Origin: Cohaesibacter gelatinilyticus
GTDB lineage: Bacteria; Pseudomonadota; Alphaproteobacteria; Rhizobiales; Cohaesibacteraceae
Assembly: GCF_900215605.1 (NCBI RefSeq)
Contig: NZ_OBEL01000004.1
Span: forward strand, 124,001-188,000
Reading direction: 5' to 3'
DNA length: 64,000 nt
The translations under genes and the position numbers were made by a program. The notes beneath the pieces are model-generated. The model saw only the letters and a program-made list of their open reading frames with translations. It searched no databases and was not told the origin of the DNA. Positions 36,049 through 46,243 of the stretch are shown here, in pieces (the stretch's first letter is position 1; every line of letters starts with the position of its first letter).

Positions 36049-36885
36049 CTACAGGGAATAGGCTTTGAAGGCATTGCCGCCAAGGATTTGATTGCGCTCT
36101 TCATCGGAACACTCGATGAGCAGGGCATCAGTGGTTTCCAGCCAGCGTTCATAGGAACTGGTCAATGTGCAGACGGGCCAATCACTCCCCCAAATCAACC
36201 GAGAGGGGCCGAAGGAGGAGAGTAAATGCTCCACATAGGGGCGTAGATCCTCAATGGTCCAATCTGCAGAGGCTTCGGTGACAAGACCGGAGAGCTTGCA
36301 ATAGGCCTTGGATCCATTGGCAATTTCATTCATTTGCTGTGCCCACTTTTTGATTGAACCACTGGCAATGTCAGGCTTGGAACCATGATCAATCACCACG
36401 CGCATTCCGGGATAAAGGTCCAGCAATTGCCGTAGATATACAAGATGTTTGGGTAAGGTGAGTGCATCGAAGGTAAGACCGTTCTGGATCAAAGCTGTGA
36501 AAGATGATGCCAGCTTTGGTTCAAGCATCCAGTCAGCCTGCTCAATGTCCTGAATCATGGGGCGAAGGCCTACCAGTTTGGGATGACTTGCAAGCTTGGA
36601 AATTTGTTCTGGCGCTGTCTCATCTTCAAAATCTACCCAGCCGACAACGCCCTTGATGAAGGTATGATTCTCGGCAAGCGAAAGCATATATTCGGTTTCG
36701 GCCAAAGTTGGTGCGGCTTGTACAAGGATGGTCGCCTCAATGCCAGCGTTTTTCAGGATGGGGGAGAGATCATCTGGCAGAAAATCACGATAGATTGGGA
36801 CAAGGTCAGGTGTGAGCCAGCCATAATCGTCTCGTGCCAGTGACCAGAAATGCTGATGAGCATCCAGGCGCATTGGTTTGCTCAT
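36049..36885 (-). CDS. Amidohydrolase family lactonase, probable L-fuconolactonase
   Basis: 278 residues of the COG3618 amidohydrolase-2 type. Metal-site motifs are DAHQHFW near the N-terminus, VIDHGSKPD in the middle and LIWGSDWPVC near the C-terminus. This family hydrolyses sugar lactones such as L-fucono-1,5-lactone. The neighbours, a FucU-like mutarotase (4-base overlap) and an aldo/keto reductase, support the assignment. Confidence 0.82.
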   Translation of the reverse strand: MSKPMRLDAHQHFWSLARDDYGWLTPDLVPIYRDFLPDDLSPILKNAGIEATILVQAAPTLAETEYMLSLAENHTFIKGVVGWVDFEDETAPEQISKLASHPKLVGLRPMIQDIEQADWMLEPKLASSFTALIQNGLTFDALTLPKHLVYLRQLLDLYPGMRVVIDHGSKPDIASGSIKKWAQQMNEIANGSKAYCKLSGLVTEASADWTIEDLRPYVEHLLSSFGPSRLIWGSDWPVCTLTSSYERWLETTDALLIECSDEERNQILGGNAFKAYSL

Positions 36886-37313
36886 GGAGCGACCACTCCC
36901 TTTTTGACAATGATATTGCCATACAGACGCTGCTCACCTGTTTGCACGACGGCAAAGGCGGACTTGGCACGCTGATAAAAAGCAAAGCGCTCAAGGCTTT
37001 GTATTTGCGCCGGGTGATCGGCGACATCGTTGATGATGTCTTGAAACATTAGAACAATTGGTGGTGTTGCACTCGGATCTTCCACCATTTGCATGGTTAG
37101 AGCTGGATCAGAGACAAAATTATCCAGCGGCATAACGCTCAAGACTGCTTGAAGTACTTGAGTTGCCTCCAGCCCATCCAACCGGGTGATACGTTGGCCG
37201 GTGGAAGTAGCGGGAAAATTAGCGTCAGCAATCACCAGCTCATCTCCATGGCCCATGGCGCGTAGGATATGAAGGAGATCGGGTGAAAGGATCGGATCTA
37301 TATCACGTAACAT
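36882..37313 (-). CDS. RbsD/FucU-family sugar mutarotase
   Basis: 143 residues, the usual FucU length. The catalytic His is in MGHGDELVIADANFPA near the N-terminus, and the C-terminal RLYGNIIVKKG is typical. The family interconverts anomers of L-fucose (FucU) or ribose (RbsD). It directly abuts the aldo/keto reductase gene. Confidence 0.87.
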   Translation of the reverse strand: MLRDIDPILSPDLLHILRAMGHGDELVIADANFPATSTGQRITRLDGLEATQVLQAVLSVMPLDNFVSDPALTMQMVEDPSATPPIVLMFQDIINDVADHPAQIQSLERFAFYQRAKSAFAVVQTGEQRLYGNIIVKKGVVAP

Positions 37314-38372
37314 CTAAGATACCTCACTCACTTTTTTCTCTCCGGGAAGAGGAGCATCAGAGCGGATCAAACCTTCGATGCGGAGATCTGACCAAAGGCC
37401 TTGCGGGATAGGGGTTTGCATCAGCTCTACATTGGCTTTCACTTCGGCTGAACTGACAGCGCCTGGGACCACGGTTTTGACAGCGGGATGACCGAGCACG
37501 AATTGCAGGGCAGCTGCGATCAGGCGAGTGTCATGGGCTTTGCAGACCGCCTCGATTTTGTTCACACGCTCCAGAACATCATCTGGTGCTTGTGCATAAT
37601 TATATTTGGCGCCTTCAATCGCACCAGTTGCCAGAATACCGGAATTGTAGGGTCCGCCAAGAATGATGCCGACATCGCGCTTCTCGCACAGAGGCAGGAA
37701 AGAATTGAGCGCTTCCTGTTCCAGCAATGTGTAACGCCCGGCCAGCAGGAAGCCGTCAAAATCGCCAAGGCCAAGCAGTTTCTCGCAAACCTGCCATTCG
37801 TTGACGCCTGCACCAATAGCGGCAATCTCGCCGGAATTGCGAAGCTCCGTGAGTGCACGATAGCCACCTTGATCAAACAACTCCCGAACACGTTTATCGC
37901 TCATCTCTTGAGAGCCCTGCGAAAAGACACAGACATCATGGATCAAGAGAATATCAGCATTGCTGACCTCTAGGCGTTCCTTGCTAGCCTCATAGGATCG
38001 CATGACCCCATCATAACTATAATCGAACACGATGCGTTTTTGTGGAACATCAACAAAGGCTTCAGGGGTGACTTCATGAGGCTCGCAATCGACAAGCAGC
38101 CGACCAATCTTGGTGGAAAGTTGCACATTATCGCGCCCAAATCGTTTCAAGGCCTTGCCAAATCGCATCTCGGACCGGCCAAGACCATATTGCGGGGCGG
38201 TATCGAAATAGCGGATACCCGCATCAAAAGCAGCTTGCAGAGAGGCTTGCGCATCTTCGTCGCTCACTTTGCGATAGAGATTTCCCAAAGGCGCGCCACC
38301 AAAACCCATTCGAGTGAGCGGAACGGGACGTTTGGTGCGATGATTGAGCAAGTTGGTTGTCGATATGTCCAT
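37314..38372 (-). CDS. Aldo/keto reductase, probable L-fucose (D-threo-aldose) 1-dehydrogenase
   Basis: 352 residues. The AKR tetrad is visible: Asp and Tyr in YFDTAPQYGLGRSE, Lys in LSTKIGR and His in ILLIHDV. This subgroup includes NAD(P)-dependent L-fucose/D-threo-aldose dehydrogenases that make the 1,5-lactone for the lactonase gene two places on. It is first in the leftward catabolic operon behind the GntR gene. Confidence 0.82.
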   Translation of the reverse strand: MDISTTNLLNHRTKRPVPLTRMGFGGAPLGNLYRKVSDEDAQASLQAAFDAGIRYFDTAPQYGLGRSEMRFGKALKRFGRDNVQLSTKIGRLLVDCEPHEVTPEAFVDVPQKRIVFDYSYDGVMRSYEASKERLEVSNADILLIHDVCVFSQGSQEMSDKRVRELFDQGGYRALTELRNSGEIAAIGAGVNEWQVCEKLLGLGDFDGFLLAGRYTLLEQEALNSFLPLCEKRDVGIILGGPYNSGILATGAIEGAKYNYAQAPDDVLERVNKIEAVCKAHDTRLIAAALQFVLGHPAVKTVVPGAVSSAEVKANVELMQTPIPQGLWSDLRIEGLIRSDAPLPGEKKVSEVS

Positions 38373-38482
38373 GTCAGGTCCCTAAAGGTGAGGGGTGGAG
38401 TGCGGGTGAGAGGTGAAATCTCGAACCAAACCACGCGCTTTGGGTTGGCGGCGGCAAAGTGCCAGCAAATAAAGTATGACCT

Positions 38483-39193
38483 CTATTGTTTGAAATAGTC
38501 AGGGCGTTCTGCTTCCAAAGGCTTGAGACGTTCGACCAATTGGCTGAGATGTTTTTTCATGGCTGTGCGTGCTGCCTCGGGATCGTGGTTGCGAATGGCA
38601 TCAACAATGGTGGCATGCTCTTCATAGGAGCGACGGACATTCCCTGGTGTTGGTAGCAAGAGCTGACGGGCGCGATCCACCTGCAGCCATGCGACACTGG
38701 CAACGGATACCACGCGGCTATAACCGGTAAAACTCATGATCAGTCGATGCATCTCGTCATCTTCCTGATAGAAGCCTGTATAATCCTTGTCTTCCAGCAG
38801 CATCTTTTGCAGGCGTAGATTGCGGGTTAGCTGGCTGAGTTGCTGCTCCGTGCAGTCGTGCGCTACCTTGGCCACAGCCGCCAGCTCCAAGGCTTCCCGC
38901 AAGAAAGCTCCTTCCTCGATTTCTTCCATCGAAAAGCGTGAGACCCGTGTGCCGGATTGGGGCACGATATCCACAAGTCCTTCGGATGCCAGTCTCGCCA
39001 ATGCCTCGGAGGCCGGAGAACGGGAGACGCCAAGCTGCTCGCAAATCATCGCTTTTCGCAGAACGGCACCGGGTGGAAGGTCGAATTTCAAGATTGCTTC
39101 CTTGATAGATTCATAGACCCGGCTGGCCAATGAGCCCGGTAAATCACTGATATCGCGCAGTGTGAAGTCGATTTCTTTCTCGGTTTGATTCAT
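38483..39193 (-). CDS. GntR-family regulator, FadR (FCD) subfamily
   Basis: 236 residues from the ATG at 39193 (39211 would add six). The winged HTH has FDLPPGAVLRKAMICEQLGVSRSPASEALARLASEGLV, seen in parts. An all-helical FCD ligand domain follows, with the metal-type pattern DDEMHRLIMSFTG and late EEHATIVDAIRNHD. It lies between the two arms of the sugar pathway and 110 bases before the aldo/keto reductase. A perfect palindrome sits 19 bases upstream of its start. Confidence 0.88.
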   Translation of the reverse strand: MNQTEKEIDFTLRDISDLPGSLASRVYESIKEAILKFDLPPGAVLRKAMICEQLGVSRSPASEALARLASEGLVDIVPQSGTRVSRFSMEEIEEGAFLREALELAAVAKVAHDCTEQQLSQLTRNLRLQKMLLEDKDYTGFYQEDDEMHRLIMSFTGYSRVVSVASVAWLQVDRARQLLLPTPGNVRRSYEEHATIVDAIRNHDPEAARTAMKKHLSQLVERLKPLEAERPDYFKQ

Positions 39194-39211
39194 AAAATCC
39201 CGCCTTTGCAT

Positions 39212-39225
39212 ACTAACATGTTAGT
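39212..39225. promoter_or_regulatory. Candidate GntR/FadR-family operator
   Basis: ACTAACATGTTAGT is a perfect 14-bp palindrome between the divergent GntR and UxaA-type genes. FadR-subfamily regulators bind short palindromes of this size. Its position would let one protein control both directions. Confidence 0.6.
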
Positions 39226-39304
39226 TGACATAGAATGCAAGTCAAGCTAAAACACTCATGACTTGAACAGCTCTTAGTCAATTTTTCGGACCAAAGGAAC
39301 CTGC

Positions 39305-40831
39305 ATGACGGACCAAAGATCAAAGACCCTCCGCCTGCAGGAAAGTGACAACGTCGTGATTGCGCTTGAAGACATGAAAGCCGGGGAACAACCAGAAGGT
39401 TTGCCTTGCGGTCTGAAGCAGGACGTTGCTCGTGGTCACAAGATTGCAGCTTGCTCTATTGCGAAGGGTGATGCGGTTCGTCGGTATGGTCAGATTATTG
39501 GTGTTGCCAAAGCAGATATTTCGATTGGTGAGCATGTTCATAGTCATAATCTTGGTATGGGCAACCATGTGCAGGATTATGGCTTCGCCAGCGAGTATGA
39601 GCCCCTTCCGGCCATTCATTCCGACCGTACATTCATGGGCTATCATCGTGAGGATGGCCGCGTCGGTACGCGCAACTATATCGGTATCCTGACATCGGTG
39701 AACTGCTCTGGTTCTGTCGCCCGGTTCATAACAGAGGCTGCCGAGAAATCCGGTTTGCTAGATGGCTTTGACAATGTTGATGGATTTGTGCCGATCGCTC
39801 ATGGCACCGGTTGTGGCATGGCGGCGAGTGGTGAGGGGTATGAGACGTTGTTCCGTACGCTTTCTGGCTATGCTCAGCATCCCAATTTCGCCGCTATTCT
39901 GTTGGTTGGCCTTGGCTGTGAAGTGATGCAGATCTCCAATCTGGTGGGCGGTCGGCAGATCCGTGCTGATGGCAATGTGCGTTTCATGACCATCCAGCAG
40001 GCCGGTGGCACACGGGCTACCATTGAGGCAGGTTTGGCTGAACTAAATGAGTTGGCGGCTATCGCCAATAAATGTGAACGTAAGCCTGCGAGTGTTTCTC
40101 ATCTGACTATCGGGATGCAATGTGGCGGCTCGGACGGTTATTCCGGCATCACCGCTAACCCTGCCCTTGGGATTGCTTCGGATCTTCTGGTCCGTCATGG
40201 CGGTACCACCATCCTATCCGAGACATCTGAGGTCTATGGAGCCGAGCATCTGCTGACCCGTCGTGCAGCGAGTGTGGAAGTTGGTGAAAAGCTGATTGAT
40301 CGGATCCATTGGTGGGAAGACTATTGCGCACGCAATGGCGGCGAGATGGATAACAATCCATCGCCAGGAAACAAACGTGGCGGCTTGACCACCATACTGG
40401 AAAAATCTCTGGGTGCAGTAGCCAAAGCCGGTAGTGCGCCTTTGACGGAATTCTATAAATTTGCAGAGCCAATCGACACAAATGGATTGGTTTTCATGGA
40501 CAGTCCTGGTTTTGATCCTTGCTCGGTGACGGGGCAAGTAGCGTCTGGAGCCAATCTGATCGTCTTTACCACTGGGCGCGGCTCAGTCTCTGGTTATAAG
40601 CCGACACCTTGCATCAAGCTGGCCACCAATAGCGAGATGTATGTCCGTCTCTCAGAGGATATGGACATCAATTGCGGCGATATCGTCAGCGATGGTGTGT
40701 CTCTGGAGGCGAAGGGCGAGGAAATTTTTGAAACATTCATTCGGGTCGCTTCTGGTGAGCAAACCAAAAGTGAAGAGCTTGGCTTTGGAGGAGCCGAGTT
40801 TGTGCCCTGGCAAATTGGAGCTGTGATGTAG
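39305..40831 (+). CDS. UxaA-family (altronate-type) sugar-acid dehydratase, probable L-fuconate dehydratase
   Basis: 508 residues. An N-terminal SAF-like domain (about residues 1-90, with HVHSHNLGMG) precedes the large UxaA/GarD catalytic region: YHREDGRVGTRNYIG, VPIAHGTGCGM, GLGCEVMQI and TIGMQCGGSDGYSGITANPA. Cys and His residues in these motifs bind iron. AAAGGAACC precedes the ATG. Family members dehydrate altronate or galactarate; here the neighbours imply a six-carbon deoxy sugar acid such as L-fuconate. The substrate is inferred. Confidence 0.83.
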   Translation: MTDQRSKTLRLQESDNVVIALEDMKAGEQPEGLPCGLKQDVARGHKIAACSIAKGDAVRRYGQIIGVAKADISIGEHVHSHNLGMGNHVQDYGFASEYEPLPAIHSDRTFMGYHREDGRVGTRNYIGILTSVNCSGSVARFITEAAEKSGLLDGFDNVDGFVPIAHGTGCGMAASGEGYETLFRTLSGYAQHPNFAAILLVGLGCEVMQISNLVGGRQIRADGNVRFMTIQQAGGTRATIEAGLAELNELAAIANKCERKPASVSHLTIGMQCGGSDGYSGITANPALGIASDLLVRHGGTTILSETSEVYGAEHLLTRRAASVEVGEKLIDRIHWWEDYCARNGGEMDNNPSPGNKRGGLTTILEKSLGAVAKAGSAPLTEFYKFAEPIDTNGLVFMDSPGFDPCSVTGQVASGANLIVFTTGRGSVSGYKPTPCIKLATNSEMYVRLSEDMDINCGDIVSDGVSLEAKGEEIFETFIRVASGEQTKSEELGFGGAEFVPWQIGAVM

Positions 40832-40927
40832 AGCTGCGAGGCGGCTTACACAGAATTGGGAGATTGGGCAGCTGAGCTGCCCGACAAAAACGTCCGATGC
40901 AAATGCATTGGAACGGGAGGAAAGACA

Positions 40928-41677
40928 ATGGATCTGAATGGCAAGACTATTCTGATCACTGCGGCCGGACAGGGCATGGGGCGTGCATCCGCACTTGCGT
41001 GTGCAGCGCGCGGGGCCAGCGTCATCGCTACTGACATCAATGATGAAGCGCTTGCGAGTCTGAAGGCTGAGAATGCCTCAATCGATGTGTGCCATCTCAA
41101 TGTCTGCGATCCACAGGCCATTTTGGAATTGGCTGCAAATGTAGGGCCGGTTGATGGTCTCTTCAACTGCGCCGGTTTTGTTCATAATGGCACCCTCCTC
41201 GACATCAGTGACGACGACTGGGCTTTCAGTATGAACCTGAATGTAACGTCCATGGTCCGCATGGCCCGTGCTTTCCTACCAGGTATGATTGAACGGGCCA
41301 AGGAAACGGGCAGCAGCTCCATCTTGAATATGGCTTCCATGGCTTCGAGCATAAAAGGCTTTCCAATGCGCACCGCTTATGGTGCGACCAAGGCTGCTGT
41401 CATTGGCCTGACCAAAGGCATTGCGGCAGATTTTGTGAAAGATGGCATTCGCTGTAACGCACTATGTCCTGGGACGGTTGATACACCTTCCTTGCGCGGA
41501 CGTATTGAAGCAGCACCTGATCCTGTGCAGGCGGAGAAAGACTTCATCGCTCGCCAGCCCATGGGGCGCTTGGCAACCGTCGATGATCTGACTCCGATGA
41601 TCCTGTATTTGCTGTCTGATGACAGCCGGTTCGTGACAGGGCAGGCCTTGCTAGTCGATGGGGGAGTAACGATCTGA
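40928..41677 (+). CDS. SDR dehydrogenase, probable 2-keto-3-deoxy-L-fuconate dehydrogenase
   Basis: 249 residues from the ATG at 40928, with GGGAGGAAAGACA upstream; the frame open from 40856 is leader. Classical SDR motifs: [10 protein letters not shown] for the cofactor, NCAG, catalytic Ser in [15 protein letters not shown] with Tyr and Lys. This subgroup oxidises the C4 hydroxyl of 2-keto-3-deoxy sugar acids. It overlaps the next gene by one base. Confidence 0.83.
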   Translation: MDLNGKTILITAAGQGMGRASALACAARGASVIATDINDEALASLKAENASIDVCHLNVCDPQAILELAANVGPVDGLFNCAGFVHNGTLLDISDDDWAFSMNLNVTSMVRMARAFLPGMIERAKETGSSSILNMASMASSIKGFPMRTAYGATKAAVIGLTKGIAADFVKDGIRCNALCPGTVDTPSLRGRIEAAPDPVQAEKDFIARQPMGRLATVDDLTPMILYLLSDDSRFVTGQALLVDGGVTI

Positions 41678-43203
41678 TGACCGTTCTTGTCGACATGAAG
41701 GCCATCGAAAAGCGCTTTCCTGGTGTTCATGCACTAAAAAGCGTGCATTTCAATCTGCGAGCCGGCGAAGTGCATGCCCTGATGGGCGAGAATGGAGCTG
41801 GTAAGTCCACGCTCATGAAGATCCTCTCTGGCATCTACGGAAAAGATGGTGGTGAGATGCTGATCAACGGCAAGGTTGCCAATCCGGAAGGGCCGCGCGA
41901 AGCGCAAGATCTGGGAGTTGGCATCATTCATCAGGAACTGAGCCTGATGAATGATCTGACGGCTGCGCAGAATATCTTCATCGGACGTGAGCCGCGTCTT
42001 TCCTTCGGGCGACTGGATGAAAAGGCCTTGAATGCGCAGGCGCAGGAAATTTTCGATAGCATGAATCTTGGACTTGACCCCAAGGCGATTGTCGGAGATA
42101 TGACCATTGCAAAACAGCAGATGGTCGAGATTGCCAAGGCGCTGTCTTATCGCAGTCAGATCCTGATCATGGATGAGCCAACCGCAGCCCTGAATGATGC
42201 GGAAATTGCCGAATTGTTTGTCATCATTCGCCGTCTGAAAACCGAAGGTGTCGGCATCATCTATATCAGCCATAAAATGGATGAGCTGAAACAGATCGCT
42301 GATCGTGTGACCGTGATGCGTGATGGTGAATATGTCGGCACAGTGGAGGCGGCAGACACCCCCATCAGTAAGATCATTGCCATGATGGTAGGACGCGAGC
42401 TGGAAAGCGAAGAGGTTGTCATTCCTGATCTCTCCAACGCCGAGACTGCTTTGGAGGTTCTGGGACTTAAGCGTGGCAAGGAAATTCGCGATGTCAGCTT
42501 CTCCGTCAAAAAAGGTGAGATCCTTGGTTTTGCTGGATTGATGGGTGCTGGACGCACCGAGGTTGCTCGCGCCATCTTTGGTGCAGATCCGCTGGATTCA
42601 GGTGAAATATCGGTTCATGGCAATGTCTGCAAAATCGGCTCTCCGTCTGATGCGGTTGCCCACGGCATTGGTTATCTGTCGGAAGACCGTAAGCATTTTG
42701 GTCTTGCTACGGGTATGGATGTCCGTGCCAATGTGGTGATGGCCTCGCTGTCTGAATTTACCGACAAGCTTGGGCGGCTTGACCAGGCTGCGATGAAAGA
42801 AGTGACGCAGGATTATATCCGCCAGCTCGATATCCGTACGCCGTCTGATATTCAGGAAGTGCGGCTTCTATCTGGTGGCAACCAGCAAAAAGTGGTTATC
42901 GCCAAATGGCTGTTACGCGATTGCGACATTCTCATTTTTGACGAACCAACCCGCGGCATTGATGTTGGAGCCAAATCCGAGATCTATAAGCTGCTGAATA
43001 CCTTGGCTGAGCAGGGACGCGCCATCATCGTTATTTCTTCGGAACTACCCGAGGTGATGCGCCTGTCTCATCGAATTGCAGTGATGTGTGAAGGTCGCTT
43101 GACCGGCATTCTGTCTGGCGGCTCCAAAACAACTCAAGAAGATATCATGCACCTTGCCACCCAGCGCGAGGCAGCCATGCAACCAGTGGGAGAGGCCCCA
43201 TGA
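41677..43203 (+). CDS. Sugar ABC transporter ATP-binding protein (RbsA/MglA-type)
   Basis: 508 residues with two nucleotide-binding domains. The first has a complete Walker A (GENGAGKST), Q-loop HQELSLM and Walker [12 protein letters not shown]. The second has the degenerate Walker [10 protein letters not shown] normal for this family, with [15 protein letters not shown] and DEPTRGID. It powers import of the pathway's sugar and overlaps both neighbours by 1-4 bases. Confidence 0.93.
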   Translation: MTVLVDMKAIEKRFPGVHALKSVHFNLRAGEVHALMGENGAGKSTLMKILSGIYGKDGGEMLINGKVANPEGPREAQDLGVGIIHQELSLMNDLTAAQNIFIGREPRLSFGRLDEKALNAQAQEIFDSMNLGLDPKAIVGDMTIAKQQMVEIAKALSYRSQILIMDEPTAALNDAEIAELFVIIRRLKTEGVGIIYISHKMDELKQIADRVTVMRDGEYVGTVEAADTPISKIIAMMVGRELESEEVVIPDLSNAETALEVLGLKRGKEIRDVSFSVKKGEILGFAGLMGAGRTEVARAIFGADPLDSGEISVHGNVCKIGSPSDAVAHGIGYLSEDRKHFGLATGMDVRANVVMASLSEFTDKLGRLDQAAMKEVTQDYIRQLDIRTPSDIQEVRLLSGGNQQKVVIAKWLLRDCDILIFDEPTRGIDVGAKSEIYKLLNTLAEQGRAIIVISSELPEVMRLSHRIAVMCEGRLTGILSGGSKTTQEDIMHLATQREAAMQPVGEAP

Positions 43204-44204
43204 CTGCAGTTAATGCAACCAAACGACCAAGCATCTTCTCTCATCTGATTGATACTGGAGCGCATCAAAAGATGCTTGCCTTTGCCAGTCTGGTGCTTTT
43301 GCTGGTGGGTTTCTCCATTGCATCACCAAACTTCATGCAAATGTCCAATATGCTGGCGATTTTGCAGGCAACGTCCGTGAATGGTGTGTTGGCCGTTGCA
43401 GCAACATTGGTGATCATCACCGGCGGGATTGATCTATCGGTTGGAACGCTGATGACCTTTTGTGCTGTGATTGCCGGGGTTATCCTGACCAAAGCGGGTT
43501 TGCCGCTGCCTTTGGGACTGATTGGGGCTATCGGGGCTGGTGCTTTATGTGGCCTGACGTCTGGCACTTTGGTCGCCAAGGCCAAGATCCCACCTTTCAT
43601 TGCGACTCTTGGCATGATGCTGGTGCTCAAAGGCCTGTCATTGGTTATATCCGGCACTCGCCCGATCTATTTCAACGACACGCCGGGCTTTGATCAGATC
43701 GCCCGTGGTTCGCTGATTGGTGAAATTTTCCCGGCCTTTCCAGTACCAAATGGCGTGTTGATCCTGTTTCTGATTGCTGGCGCTGCTGCTTATATTCTCA
43801 GCCGTACCGTTCTTGGACGCTATACTTTTGCTCTTGGTTCCAACGAGGAATCCGTACGCCTCTCTGGCGTCAATACCGAAGCCTGGAAAATGGGTATCTA
43901 TGCTCTGGCCGGAGGTATCTGTGGCGTGGCAGGTATCCTGATTGCCTCTCGCTTGAATTCCGCTCAGCCAGCTCTTGGTCTTGGCTATGAGCTGGAAGCC
44001 ATCGCTGCTGTCGTGATCGGTGGCACATCACTTGCCGGTGGTCGTGGCACCATCATGGGAACCTTGATTGGTGCACTGATCATGGCGGTGCTGACCAACG
44101 GTCTGCGCGTGCTGTCAGTTGCCCAGGAATGGCAGACAGTGGTGACCGGCGTCATCATAATTCTGGCTGTCTATGCCGACATGGTGCGTAAAGGAAAGAC
44201 CTGA
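43200..44204 (+). CDS. Sugar ABC transporter permease (RbsC-type)
   Basis: 334 residues with about ten hydrophobic segments. The family motifs [13 protein letters not shown] and [20 protein letters not shown] are present. It is translationally coupled to the ATPase and forms the channel. Confidence 0.92.
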   Translation: MTAVNATKRPSIFSHLIDTGAHQKMLAFASLVLLLVGFSIASPNFMQMSNMLAILQATSVNGVLAVAATLVIITGGIDLSVGTLMTFCAVIAGVILTKAGLPLPLGLIGAIGAGALCGLTSGTLVAKAKIPPFIATLGMMLVLKGLSLVISGTRPIYFNDTPGFDQIARGSLIGEIFPAFPVPNGVLILFLIAGAAAYILSRTVLGRYTFALGSNEESVRLSGVNTEAWKMGIYALAGGICGVAGILIASRLNSAQPALGLGYELEAIAAVVIGGTSLAGGRGTIMGTLIGALIMAVLTNGLRVLSVAQEWQTVVTGVIIILAVYADMVRKGKT

Positions 44205-44309
44205 TCCAACATCGAACTTGAAACAATACGAGAGCGGTTCACGTTCCAAGAAGATCATTCAATTCAATGAGAAACAATAAAACCAACCTATCCATTCTGG
44301 AGGAAACCC

Positions 44310-45257
44310 ATGCTAAATAGACGTACACTGATCGGTGCCGTTGCAGCGACTGCCATTCTGGCAAGCAGCAGCTTCGCTTCAGCTGCTGACAAGATGTATA
44401 TCCCGCTGATTTCAAAAGGCTTCCAGCATCAGTTCTGGCAAGCCGTGAAGGCAGGTGCTGACAAGGCTGCAGATGAGTTTGGTGTCGAGATCACTTTTGA
44501 AGGTCCTGATAACGAGACCATGGTGGATCGCCAGATCGATATGCTTGCAGCAGCTCTTGCGAAAAAGCCGACAGCTATCGGGTTTGCAGCTCTCGACAGT
44601 CAGGCAGCCATTCCACTTTTGCGTCAGGCGAAGGAAGCAGGCATCCCGGTGATTGCCTTTGATTCCGGCGTTGATAGCGATATCCCGCTTGCTACTGCGT
44701 CGACCGATAATGTTGCTGCTGCTGCACTGGCCGCTGACAAAATGGCTGAGCTGATTGGTGGTAAAGGTCAGGTTGCCGTTGTTGCCCATGATCAGACAAG
44801 TCGTACCGGGATCGACCGCCGTGATGGCTTCCTCAACCAGATCAAGGCCAAGCATCCGGGCATTGAAGTTGTGACCGTGCAATATGGTGGTGGTGACCAT
44901 CTGAAGTCTACAGAATTGACCAAGGCGATCCTCACTGCCAATCCGGATCTTAAGGGTATTTTTGGTACCAATGAAGGTTCTGCTATCGGTGTTGCCAATG
45001 GCGTGCAGGAAATGGGTGCCAAGGGCATAACCATCATTGGCTATGATTCCGGTAAAGCTCAGAAAGAAGCCATTCGCTCCGGCCTGATGGCTGGTGCCAT
45101 TACCCAGAACCCGGTCGGTATTGGCTATGAAACTGTCAAGGCTGCGATTGAAGCGTCCAAAGGCAAGAAGGTACCTTCTGCGATTGATACCGGTTTCTAT
45201 TATTACGATGCCAAGAATATGGACAATCCAGAGATCTCTGCCGTTCTCTATGATTGA
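44310..45257 (+). CDS. Periplasmic sugar-binding protein (RbsB-type)
   Basis: 315 residues with a signal peptide (RRTLIGAVAATAILASSSFASA). Peripla_BP_4 features: ISKGFQHQFWQAVKAGADKAA near the start, VIAFDSGVDSD and GIFGTNEGSAIGVANGV, seen in parts. CTGGAGGAAACCC precedes the ATG. A strong terminator follows, so binding protein and channel genes may be expressed more than the gene behind. Confidence 0.9.
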   Translation: MLNRRTLIGAVAATAILASSSFASAADKMYIPLISKGFQHQFWQAVKAGADKAADEFGVEITFEGPDNETMVDRQIDMLAAALAKKPTAIGFAALDSQAAIPLLRQAKEAGIPVIAFDSGVDSDIPLATASTDNVAAAALAADKMAELIGGKGQVAVVAHDQTSRTGIDRRDGFLNQIKAKHPGIEVVTVQYGGGDHLKSTELTKAILTANPDLKGIFGTNEGSAIGVANGVQEMGAKGITIIGYDSGKAQKEAIRSGLMAGAITQNPVGIGYETVKAAIEASKGKKVPSAIDTGFYYYDAKNMDNPEISAVLYD

Positions 45258-45267
45258 TCCACAACAG

Positions 45268-45300
45268 CTGACCCGATATTGCTGATCGGGTCAGCTTTTT
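45268..45300 (+). terminator. Terminator after the sugar-binding protein gene
   Basis: GCTGACCCGAT (45268-45278) and ATCGGGTCAGC (45285-45295) form a perfect 11-bp stem with a 6-base loop and TTTTT. It lies inside the operon, so it may attenuate expression of the following hydrolase. Confidence 0.85.
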
Positions 45301-45317
45301 ATCAGGACAAGATATTC

Positions 45318-46172
45318 ATGAAACTTCTTCGCTATGGGCCAGCAGGCCAGGAAAAGCCCGGTCTTCTAGATGCTAACGGGCAGGTGCGTGATCTCTCCGA
45401 ACATATTGCGGATCTGGCTGGCGATGCTCTTCTTCCCGGCTCGATTGAGAAACTAGGTTTGATCAATCCGGACAGTTTGCCACTGGTCGCGGGCGAAGCG
45501 CAGAAAGATCTGCGCCTTGGGCCTTGCGTTGGCAATGTCGGAAAATTTATTTGTATCGGCCTCAATTATGCGGACCATGCAGCTGAAGCAGGTATGGATA
45601 TTCCGTCAGAGCCTGTGATCTTCAATAAATGGACATCTGCGATTGTTGGTCCTGATGATGATATTCAAGTGCCGCGAAATTCCAGAAAAACTGATTGGGA
45701 AGTTGAGCTTGGTGTGATTATTGGCCAGGGGGGCAGTTATATCGAAGAAGCGGACGCGCTGTCTCATATTGCTGGCTTCTGCGTCGTCAATGATGTGTCC
45801 GAGCGTGAGTTTCAGATCGAGCGAGCGGGTACTTGGGACAAGGGCAAGGGGTGCGATACCTTCGGTCCAATCGGTCCATGGCTTGTAACCCCTGATGAAG
45901 TGGGTGATTTTGATGATCTTAAGATGTGGCTTGATGTGGATGGTAAACGCTATCAGGATGGCTCGACGGCCACCATGGTTTACAAGATCCCGCATCTGAT
46001 TGCCTATTGCAGCCAGTTCATGAGCTTGCAGCCGGGGGATGTGATCTCCACTGGTACGCCTCCAGGCGTAGGTATGGGCCAGAACCCGCAGGTCTATCTG
46101 CATGGTGGTGAAGTGGTGAAACTGGGCATCGAAGGTCTGGGAATCCAGACTCAAAATGTCCAAGGTGGCTAA
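45318..46172 (+). CDS. FAH-family hydrolase, probable L-2,4-diketo-3-deoxyfuconate hydrolase
   Basis: 284 residues from the ATG at 45318 (AGGA upstream). Typical bacterial FAH features: FICIGLNYADHAAE, PVIFNKWTSAIVGPDD, metal-binding acids in DWEVELGVIIG and FCVVNDVSERE, and late GDVISTGTPPGVG. In the known non-phosphorylating fucose route such an enzyme splits 2,4-diketo-3-deoxy-L-fuconate to pyruvate and L-lactate. It closes the rightward arm of the cluster. Confidence 0.85.
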   Translation: MKLLRYGPAGQEKPGLLDANGQVRDLSEHIADLAGDALLPGSIEKLGLINPDSLPLVAGEAQKDLRLGPCVGNVGKFICIGLNYADHAAEAGMDIPSEPVIFNKWTSAIVGPDDDIQVPRNSRKTDWEVELGVIIGQGGSYIEEADALSHIAGFCVVNDVSEREFQIERAGTWDKGKGCDTFGPIGPWLVTPDEVGDFDDLKMWLDVDGKRYQDGSTATMVYKIPHLIAYCSQFMSLQPGDVISTGTPPGVGMGQNPQVYLHGGEVVKLGIEGLGIQTQNVQGG

Positions 46173-46201
46173 GGCGCTCCGATCACTTTCAGATATCAGA
46201 T

Positions 46202-46228
46202 GGCGAGCTTAATGCTCGCCGCTTTTTG
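46202..46228 (+). terminator. Terminator after the FAH hydrolase
   Basis: GGCGAG (46202-46207) and CTCGCC (46215-46220) with loop CTTAATG, then GCTTTTTG. It lies between convergent genes. Confidence 0.75.
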
Positions 46229-46243
46229 TTTGAGGAGATCAGC

